5,037 nucleotides of DNA. Source: Candidatus Odinarchaeota archaeon (GTDB lineage: Archaea > Asgardarchaeota > Baldrarchaeia > Baldrarchaeales > DXJG01). Position numbers and translations under genes: made by a program. The stretch lies in contig JAGGSW010000176.1 of assembly GCA_021158895.1 (NCBI GenBank), positions 1-5,037 on the forward strand. The letters run 5' to 3'. This document shows, piece after piece, positions 1 through 4,406 of this stretch; positions within the stretch are counted from its first letter, which is position 1, and each line of letters starts with the position of its first letter. The notes below the pieces were generated by a model. The model saw nothing but the letters and a program-made list of their open reading frames with translations. It did not search any database and was not told the DNA's origin.

Positions 1-27
1 GATTAGAGGTGATATTTGCTGTGCTGT

Positions 28-249
28 TTATTGTTTTGTATATTTTAGTGTGATTAGTATTCCTAGGCTGAACGATATTAGTGCTATTGCGATGTTTTCA
101 TGGTGTATGACTTGGTTCCATTCCCATACTTTGTGCCATGAGATATATTGATGTATTACTGTTAGAGCCGCAAGTATTAGGGCGATTATTGCTATTTGCA
201 ACATTTGTAGTTGATGGTTTTTATTTTGGTTTGTTTCGGCTTTCTGCAT
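28..249 (-). CDS. small two-helix membrane protein, His/Trp-rich loop
   Basis: I do not recognise this 73-residue protein as a named family. The N-terminus (about residues 1-15) is polar and rich in Q, N and K. Two hydrophobic segments follow, at about 17-36 and 53-68. The loop between them holds H33, W38, H39, W42, W44, H49, H50 and E51, an arrangement that could bind a metal or sit at the membrane surface. A K/Y/T/K/Q tail ends the protein. The two helices are what make a real gene likely, since it does not lie opposite another gene. Three in-frame starts exist: GTG at 264, ATG at 258 and ATG at 249. I prefer 249 because a purine/GGGT stretch lies at a usable distance upstream. It is transcribed away from the racemase-like gene. 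Function unknown; it should lie in the cytoplasmic membrane. Confidence 0.6.
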   Translation of the reverse strand: MQKAETNQNKNHQLQMLQIAIIALILAALTVIHQYISWHKVWEWNQVIHHENIAIALISFSLGILITLKYTKQ

Positions 250-303
250 TATTATCATACCCACAGGTTTGATTTCTATCTATTTGCTGTGTGATTTGTG
301 TGG

Positions 304-313
304 AGTTTAAATT
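304..313 (-). promoter_or_regulatory. possible TATA box for the small membrane protein
   Basis: Read on the minus strand, AATTTAAAC resembles an archaeal TATA element. A start of transcription about 25 bases downstream would fall near 280, leaving a leader of roughly 20-30 bases before the coding region. The core TTTAAA is its own reverse complement, so direction is not proven. There is no independent support. Confidence 0.25.
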
Positions 314-342
314 GGAGGGTTATTTATGTTTATTATGTAGGC

Positions 343-351
343 CTATATAAG
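343..351 (+). promoter_or_regulatory. TATA-box-like element upstream of the racemase-like gene
   Basis: CTATATAAG is a good match to an archaeal TATA box, and a transcript would start near 372, giving a leader of about 50 bases before ATG 424. It lies inside the open frame that extends upstream of 424, which argues that this extension is not translated. A weaker element, CTTTATTTT near 392-400, sits about 27 bases before ATG 424 and would instead give a leaderless transcript; no Shine-Dalgarno sequence is visible just before 424. The choice between them cannot be made from sequence. Confidence 0.35.
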
Positions 352-423
352 GGGGCGCTGTTCTTGCTATGTTTTGGTTTTTGTTGGAAATCTTTATTTT
401 GCTGTTTGGTTTGTTGTTATTTT

Positions 424-1230
424 ATGCTTGAGGGTATGAGGGTTTTGGAGTTAGCATCGTTTTATATTGGGCCATTTTGCACTCAGATTCTCGCTGATCT
501 TGGAGCAGATGTCATCAAGGTTGAGCCACCTTTTGGAGAACCTTTGAGATTTTACGATGCGATTTTTGCTGCTTTTAATAGAAATAAGAAGAGTGTTGTT
601 ATTGATTTGAAGAATGAGAAGGGCCGCGAAAAGTTTATGGATCTTGCTAGAGGTGTTGATGTGATTGTTGAGGGTTTTAGGCCGGGGGTTGCGAAGAGGC
701 TTAGTGTTGACTATGAGAGTGTTAGGAAGGTGAATTCTTCTGTTATTTACTGTTCTATTTCCGGTTTTGGTCAGGACTCGGAGCTTAGGGATCTTCCTGT
801 TCATGATATTAATGTTTTGTCTTTTGCTGGGATCTGCAGGTTGACGGAGTTGAAGGTTGGCAGACCTGAGGATCCTAATGTTCAGTTGTCTGATTTTGCT
901 GCCGCTGTTTACGCTGCTATTTCTATTTTGGCTGCTTATATTCGTAAGCTTAAAACTGGCGAAGGTACGTATATTGATTTGGGTATGTTGGATTCTGTTT
1001 ACGCTGCTATTCCTGCTCATACTGCTCACATTTTGAATGGTTTGGGTTATGTTAGGGATTTTGTTGAGAATCCTGGTTACGGTATTTATAGGACTAGAGA
1101 CGGCTATGTTTCTCTGGGTGTTTTGGGTGAACCTCATTTTTGGAAGAAGCTTTGCAAAGCTTTACAGTTAGATTATGGTGATTTGGGTTACCGGGAGAGA
1201 ATGGAGCGATACGAGGAAATTAGGGGGTGA
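424..1230 (+). CDS. CaiB/BaiF-family alpha-methylacyl-CoA racemase-like protein, N-terminal part (frame-broken)
   Basis: This 268-residue frame holds the large domain of a class III CoA-transferase/racemase. The family's N-terminal signature is clear: GMRVLELA, then LADLGADVIKVEPP. Numbered from ATG 424, H127 lies in an HDIN motif and D157 in LSDFAAA. The spacing of 30 residues equals that of the catalytic His126/Asp156 pair of Mycobacterium tuberculosis alpha-methylacyl-CoA racemase (MCR), so racemization at the alpha carbon of an acyl-CoA is more likely than CoA transfer. KLKTGEGTYIDLGMLDS and PGYGIYRTRDG are also typical. ATG 424 is chosen because the protein then begins like the family. 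The open frame continues upstream to 298, but that stretch reads as Cys/Phe/Trp-rich nonsense and contains the TATA-like box. The frame ends early at TGA 1228-1230, and the missing C-terminus continues in the -1 frame. Other CaiB-type activities remain possible. Confidence 0.85.
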   Translation: MLEGMRVLELASFYIGPFCTQILADLGADVIKVEPPFGEPLRFYDAIFAAFNRNKKSVVIDLKNEKGREKFMDLARGVDVIVEGFRPGVAKRLSVDYESVRKVNSSVIYCSISGFGQDSELRDLPVHDINVLSFAGICRLTELKVGRPEDPNVQLSDFAAAVYAAISILAAYIRKLKTGEGTYIDLGMLDSVYAAIPAHTAHILNGLGYVRDFVENPGYGIYRTRDGYVSLGVLGEPHFWKKLCKALQLDYGDLGYRERMERYEEIRG

Positions 1231-1472
1231 TTCAGGAAAAGTTAAAGAACATGGATACGAGGGAGGCTTTTGAACTGCTGAGGAAGGTTGGTGTCCCCGT
1301 TGGTATTGTCAATAGTGTTGAAGAAGGGGCGAAGCTTGTTGAGGAGAGAGGAATCATTGGTGAGGCAGAGTATAAGGGGAAAGTTTATAGGTGTGTTTCT
1401 TTTCCAGCGAAGTTTTCAAACTATGTTGTGAAGAGTAAGGGAAAAGTTCCAAAGCTTGGTGAGTCATTGTAA
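1227..1472 (+). CDS. CaiB/BaiF-family racemase-like protein, C-terminal part (-1 frame)
   Basis: These 81 residues are the family's C-terminal region: KNMDTREAFELLRKVGVP, then GIVNSVEE, FPAKFSNY and a terminal VPKLGES. The last corresponds to the APxLGEH-type ending of class III CoA-transferases. Alone it lacks a CoA-binding fold or catalytic residues, so it can work only joined to, or assembled with, the upstream product. The frame meets the previous one exactly at a run of five G. Adding one G would give a continuous protein of about 349 residues, close to the 360 of mycobacterial MCR. The GTG at 1227-1229 overlaps the upstream TGA (GTGA), and GAGG lies at 1213-1216, so coupled restart of translation is formally possible. 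A homopolymer sequencing error, a true mutation or programmed frameshifting are the alternatives. Homology is clear; how or whether it is expressed is not. Confidence 0.7.
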   Translation: MIQEKLKNMDTREAFELLRKVGVPVGIVNSVEEGAKLVEERGIIGEAEYKGKVYRCVSFPAKFSNYVVKSKGKVPKLGESL

Positions 1473-1501
1473 AATGTTGATGGTAAATTCGATTTTAAGG
1501 C

Positions 1502-1530
1502 GGTTTTATATATGTGAATACTTTTATATT
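1502..1530 (+). promoter_or_regulatory. tandem TATA-like boxes upstream of the toxin-antitoxin pair
   Basis: TTTTATAT occurs twice, at 1504-1511 and 1522-1529, 18 bases apart. The first would place transcription start near 1533 and leave room for the ribosome-binding site. The second would start transcription near 1550, just before it. ATAC (1518-1521) and GTAT (1531-1534) form a short inverted repeat around the second copy, which could be part of an antitoxin operator. A promoter is inferred from the T/A-rich motif and its position in the gap after the racemase-like gene. Confidence 0.45.
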
Positions 1531-1554
1531 GTATCGTATTTATTTATTTGTATT

Positions 1555-1561
1555 AGGTGAT
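1555..1561 (+). promoter_or_regulatory. ribosome-binding site deciding the antitoxin start
   Basis: AGGTGAT matches the archaeal Shine-Dalgarno consensus and ends four bases before ATG 1566. The in-frame GTG at 1557 lies within the site itself, so it is not the start. Confidence 0.7.
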
Positions 1562-1565
1562 TTTG

Positions 1566-1859
1566 ATGAAGGTTATTACTGCTAGGGTTGATGAGAGGCT
1601 TTTTGAGGCGATTGAGGAGATTTGTAAGGTTGAAAAAGCCGAGAGGGCTGATGTTATAAGGAGGTTGTTGGAGAACGCTGTGGAACAGTGGAAAATTAAT
1701 AGGGCATTGCAGTTACTCCGCGAAGGAAAGGTTACTCTTAGAACGGCGGCAAAGATTGCTGGTAAAACATATGTCGAAATGTTAGATCTTGCATCTAAAT
1801 ACGATGTTGCGGTGCAGATGACTTCTGAAGATGTGTTGAAGGATTTAGGGGAAGAATAA
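1566..1859 (+). CDS. antitoxin with RHH-like and UPF0175 regions
   Basis: This 97-residue protein has two parts. Residues 1-42 look like a ribbon-helix-helix DNA-binding unit: a strand around VITARVDERL, a first helix FEAIEEICK and a second helix ADVIRRLLENAVEQW. Residues 45-97 match the UPF0175 pattern: ALQLLREGKVTLRTAAKIAG, then a segment ending SEDVLKDL. UPF0175 proteins are commonly encoded directly before PIN-domain toxins, as here. The expected role is to bind and neutralise the toxin encoded next and to repress the shared promoter through the RHH part. The start ATG 1566 is set by the ribosome-binding site at 1555-1561. The stop TAA overlaps the toxin ATG by one base (TAATG), which implies coupled translation. 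Family assignment is firm; target and regulation are inferred from the family. Confidence 0.82.
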   Translation: MKVITARVDERLFEAIEEICKVEKAERADVIRRLLENAVEQWKINRALQLLREGKVTLRTAAKIAGKTYVEMLDLASKYDVAVQMTSEDVLKDLGEE

Positions 1860-2371
1860 TGGCCGTTTTAGATGCTTCTCCAATAATTTACTATGGTAGA
1901 ATAGGGAGATTAAGGTGGTTGAGAGAATTTTATGGCAAACTTGTTACAACTCCCTCCATTGTTAGAGAAACTGTTGATGAAGCTAAGGTACTTGGGAAAC
2001 CTGGAGTTTCAACAATTGAGGAGGCATTTCGTGAAGGAGTTCTTCAAGTACACAGTTTAGCTGAGGAAGAAAATGACTTAGCTAGTAGGGTAGCTGAATC
2101 GGAAAGAATCGAAATTGAAGATGCTCAACTTATTGTTTTGACCAGAAAATTACGGGACATACTTGTAACAAATGATAAAAAGTTGATTTTAGTTGCAAAA
2201 GCCCATGGTGTGAAAACGCACTGGGCTGTAACGCCTGTGGTACTATCTGTAAAAAGAGGAAAGCTAGATAAGAAAGAAACAAAAGATGTCATAGGCAGTT
2301 TAGTTGAAGCTGGATTGAGAATAAAACCCGAGACATTAGTTTCAATATATAGGATTATCGAAAACATATAG
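1859..2371 (+). CDS. PIN-domain ribonuclease toxin (VapC/DUF3368-like)
   Basis: The 170-residue protein shows the acidic residues expected of a PIN-domain nuclease: D5 in VLDASPIIYY, E37 in TPSIVRETVDEA, E87/D88 in IEIEDAQLIVLTR and D106 in LVTNDKKLILVAKAHG. These would coordinate Mg2+ or Mn2+ and cleave RNA. The C-terminal stretch after residue 120 (TPVVLSVKRGKL, then VIGSLVEAGLRI) resembles the extension found in DUF3368 proteins, which are longer than a typical VapC of about 130 residues. All catalytic positions are present, so the toxin looks intact. It follows the antitoxin with a one-base overlap. Its codons are more A-rich (AAA, GAA, ACA) than the T/G-rich racemase-like gene, consistent with horizontal acquisition of the pair. 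The RNA target cannot be told from sequence. Confidence 0.85.
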   Translation: MAVLDASPIIYYGRIGRLRWLREFYGKLVTTPSIVRETVDEAKVLGKPGVSTIEEAFREGVLQVHSLAEEENDLASRVAESERIEIEDAQLIVLTRKLRDILVTNDKKLILVAKAHGVKTHWAVTPVVLSVKRGKLDKKETKDVIGSLVEAGLRIKPETLVSIYRIIENI

Positions 2372-2551
2372 ATGATTGGAGGAGAACAGTTTTAAGTGTT
2401 GTAGAGCAAAGAAAACAATGTTGATCCTTCAGATTTATTTGTACATAACATTTTAATCTTAAACCGTCTCACTGGAATAACGAAAAGAATTGTTAGGAAC
2501 TACGTGCAATGGCTCTTAGCTGACCTTATACTGTTTGACTTTAATTTCTAA
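2353..2551 (+). pseudogene. possible decayed reading frame after the toxin gene
   Basis: The gap between the toxin and etfB (2372-2607) has no intact gene. One frame is open from 2353 to 2421 without a start codon. A second, shifted by one base, is open from 2405 to the TAA at 2549-2551 and encodes VDPSDLFVHNILILNRLTG followed by TKRIVRNYVQWLLADL. This second stretch has the look of a helix-turn-helix or winged-helix segment. Joined across the A-rich run near 2411-2418, the two would give about 65 residues. There is no ATG, GTG or TTG in a useful position and no ribosome-binding site. It may be the remnant of a gene that came with the toxin-antitoxin pair, or a chance open stretch. Confidence 0.25.
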
Positions 2552-2576
2552 ATGGTTTGAAAGATGAATAAGGGAG

Positions 2577-2584
2577 TTTAATAT
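2577..2584 (+). promoter_or_regulatory. TATA-box-like element before etfB
   Basis: TTTAATAT is centred about 28 bases before ATG 2608, the distance expected for a nearly leaderless transcript. However, a ribosome-binding-like sequence is also present at 2597-2604. A second candidate, CTTATAC at 2525-2531, would give a leader of about 55 bases that includes that site. The etf operon probably has its own promoter in this gap, but which element is used is open. Confidence 0.35.
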
Positions 2585-2596
2585 CTCTGACAAAAT

Positions 2597-2604
2597 GGGT
2601 GGTG
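2597..2604 (+). promoter_or_regulatory. ribosome-binding site of etfB
   Basis: GGGTGGTG is an imperfect match to GGAGGTG, ending three bases before ATG 2608. The in-frame GTG codons at 2599 and 2602 lie inside it, so ATG 2608 is the likely start. Confidence 0.5.
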
Positions 2605-2607
2605 TTG

Positions 2608-3405
2608 ATGAAGGATTTCCACGTGGTTGTATTGATTAAGCCTTCGCCTGATATAGAGAAGGTAAAGTTTGATACAGTAAGAGGTGTTGTGGATAGGAGT
2701 TCTGCGCCTTTGGAGATAAACCCGTTTGATTTAAACGCCTTAGAAGCTGCAGCACAAATAAAAGAAAAGTTGGGCGGTGAGATAACAGCTATTAGTATGG
2801 CTCCTCCCATGGCGGAGCCCGTTTTAAAGGATGCGATAGCTAGAGGAGCGGATAGAGCTATTTTGCTAACGGATAAAAGGTTTGCTGGTGCTGATACGTT
2901 GGCGACATCTTATACTCTTGCAAGTGCGATCAAAAAGTTGGGGAAGTTTGATTTGATAATTTGTGGGGAGAAGACTGTTGATGGAGATACGGCTCAAGTT
3001 GGACCTGAGGTTGCTGAACATTTAGGTATTCCGCATGTAGCTTATGTTTCTAGGATAGAAGGGGTTTCAAAGGAAAGGTTGCTGGTTGTTTCCGATATGG
3101 GTGTTCCCTACTTGATGGAGTTGAGACTTCCCGGCTTAATTACTGTTACTAAGGATGTTAATAAGCCTAGGCTTCCGACACTGCGAGATAAGTTGAAAGC
3201 TAGAAAAACGAAGATAGAAGTTTGGACGGCAGACGATCTTGCTGATGTCGCTGATGTTAATAGGTTTGGTTTTTCTGGTTCGCCGACCAGAGTGGTTAAA
3301 GCTTTTGTGTTAACTGAAAAGAAAAGGAAAGGCGTGATTTTCAAGGGGGAAGATGCTGTTGATAAGCTTATCGAGGTACTGGAAAGAGAAGGAATTTTGA
3401 GGTGA
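2608..3405 (+). CDS. etfB: electron transfer flavoprotein, beta subunit
   Basis: This 265-residue protein matches the EtfB family along its whole length and is of normal size. Diagnostic stretches are VVVLIKPSPD near the N-terminus, INPFDLNALEAA (37-48), SMAPPMAE (63-70), ARGADRAILLTD (78-89), the nucleotide/flavin-binding loop DGDTAQVGPEVAEHLGIP (125-142), MELRLPGLITV and, near the C-terminus, SGSPTRVVK. With EtfA it forms a flavoprotein that passes electrons from flavin dehydrogenases to further acceptors. The DGDTAQVGP loop differs from the mitochondrial-type DDDxxQTGQ loop and is the version found in ETFs of anaerobes, including electron-bifurcating ones. That makes NAD(H)-linked bifurcation possible but does not prove it. 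The gene heads a compact operon: its TGA lies within the ribosome-binding site of etfA, five bases before that gene's ATG. Confidence 0.95.
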   Translation: MKDFHVVVLIKPSPDIEKVKFDTVRGVVDRSSAPLEINPFDLNALEAAAQIKEKLGGEITAISMAPPMAEPVLKDAIARGADRAILLTDKRFAGADTLATSYTLASAIKKLGKFDLIICGEKTVDGDTAQVGPEVAEHLGIPHVAYVSRIEGVSKERLLVVSDMGVPYLMELRLPGLITVTKDVNKPRLPTLRDKLKARKTKIEVWTADDLADVADVNRFGFSGSPTRVVKAFVLTEKKRKGVIFKGEDAVDKLIEVLEREGILR

Positions 3406-3406
3406 T
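3399..3406 (+). promoter_or_regulatory. ribosome-binding site of etfA, overlapping the etfB stop
   Basis: GAGGTGAT is a near-perfect archaeal Shine-Dalgarno sequence, four bases before ATG 3411. It contains the etfB stop codon TGA (3403-3405). The in-frame GTG 3402 lies inside it and is therefore not the start. Confidence 0.75.
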
Positions 3407-3410
3407 ATTA

Positions 3411-4406
3411 ATGAGCGAATATAAGGGTATATTGGTGTTTTCTGAGCAACGTGACGGGGATATTCACCCAATTTCATTTGAGTTGTTGGGTAAGGCGAGG
3501 GAAATAGCGGATAAAAAGAAATGTGAAGTTTATAGTGTTTTGCTGGGCTATCAAATGAGGGAAAAGGCTAAAGAGCTTATTTACTTTGGAGCAGACAAGG
3601 TGTTTTTGTACGATCATCCTTTACTTAAAGAGTTTGATGTGATTAACTATAAGCAAAATATGGTTAATTTGATAAGGGAGGAGAAGCCTGAGATTGTTTT
3701 GATAGGTGCTACACCTCTGGGGAGGTCTTTGGCTCCTAGGATTGCAGCAGCTTTGAAGACGGGGTTAACTGCAGATTGTATTGACTTGCAGCTGGATGAG
3801 AATGGCGAGTTGATTCAGGTTCGCCCTGCGTTTACTGGTAATCTTATTGCCCATATAAAAACTAGTACGAGGCCTGTGATGACTACGGTGAGATATAAGG
3901 TGTTTAAGGCTAGGGAAAGGGATCTTACTAGGAAAGGTGATATAGTGGAAAAGGAAGTTGAGATTGTGGAAGATGTTGGTGTAAGAGTGGTGCGAAAAGA
4001 GTCTGTCGAGGTTGTTAATATCTCTGATGCTGAAATCATTGTTTCCGGCGGTAGAGGATTGAAGAAGCCGGAGGATCTTAAAATTTTGGAGGAGTTGGCT
4101 AATCTTTTGGGTGGTGTTGTTGGGGCTAGTAGGCCTTTGGTTGATGAGGGTTGGATTTCAAAAGACCATCAGGTTGGTTTTAGCGGAAATATTGTTAGGC
4201 CGAAGCTTTATTTGGCGTGTGGGATTTCCGGTAGTCCTCAGCATTTAGCTGGTATGAGAGATTCTGAAATCATTGTTGCGATAAATATAGATCCTTCGGC
4301 TCCAATATTTAATGTGGCTGACTACGGTATAGTTGGCGACTTGTACGAAATTATTCCAAAGTTAATTGAAAAACTGAAAAATAGGAAAAGGGGTGTTAAA
4401 GGTTGA
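3411..4406 (+). CDS. etfA: electron transfer flavoprotein, alpha subunit
   Basis: The 331-residue protein has both EtfA domains. The N-terminal domain (about 1-190) contains SFELLGKAREIAD, FGADKVFLYD, GATPLGRSLAPRIAA (99 onward) and KTGLTADCIDL, all typical of the family. The C-terminal FAD-binding domain contains SGGRGLKKPED (from 212), GASRPLVDEGW (238-248), HQVGFSGN (253-260), GISGSPQHLAG (from 271), INIDPSAPIF (from 291) and VADYGIVGD (from 302). The usual QVGQTGK reads QVGFSGN and the usual GISGAIQHL reads GISGSPQHL; both changes are next to the FAD. There is no N-terminal ferredoxin domain. The start ATG 3411 follows a strong ribosome-binding site. EtfA and EtfB form a cytoplasmic heterodimer, and the dehydrogenase gene that overlaps the etfA stop codon is the most obvious partner. 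Confidence 0.95.
   Translation: MSEYKGILVFSEQRDGDIHPISFELLGKAREIADKKKCEVYSVLLGYQMREKAKELIYFGADKVFLYDHPLLKEFDVINYKQNMVNLIREEKPEIVLIGATPLGRSLAPRIAAALKTGLTADCIDLQLDENGELIQVRPAFTGNLIAHIKTSTRPVMTTVRYKVFKARERDLTRKGDIVEKEVEIVEDVGVRVVRKESVEVVNISDAEIIVSGGRGLKKPEDLKILEELANLLGGVVGASRPLVDEGWISKDHQVGFSGNIVRPKLYLACGISGSPQHLAGMRDSEIIVAINIDPSAPIFNVADYGIVGDLYEIIPKLIEKLKNRKRGVKG
4390..4395 (+). promoter_or_regulatory. ribosome-binding site of the FAD-linked dehydrogenase gene
   Basis: GGGGTG lies within the end of etfA, seven bases before the TTG start at 4403. It supports that start together with the TTGA overlap with the etfA stop codon. Confidence 0.45.

Noticed and set aside
298..423. N-terminal extension of the racemase-like frame from GTG 298
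   Set aside because: The 42 extra residues are Cys/Phe/Trp-rich with no family match, the TATATAA element lies inside, and the protein begins as the family does at ATG 424.
451..1137. Open frame of 228 codons on the minus strand opposite the racemase-like gene
   Set aside because: It is a by-product of the T-rich codon use of the plus-strand gene, which rarely uses TTA, CTA or TCA in the matching register. The translation is low in structure, rich in N, S, T and R, and has no recognisable motif, while the plus strand carries clear family homology.
1557..1565. GTG at 1557 as antitoxin start (likewise GTG 2599 for etfB and GTG 3402 for etfA)
   Set aside because: Each of these GTG codons lies within the ribosome-binding site of the next in-frame ATG, so the ATG is the start.
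2125..2810. Minus-strand open frames at 2125-2367 and 2541-2810
   Set aside because: They lie opposite the PIN toxin and the start of etfB, and their translations show no family motif.
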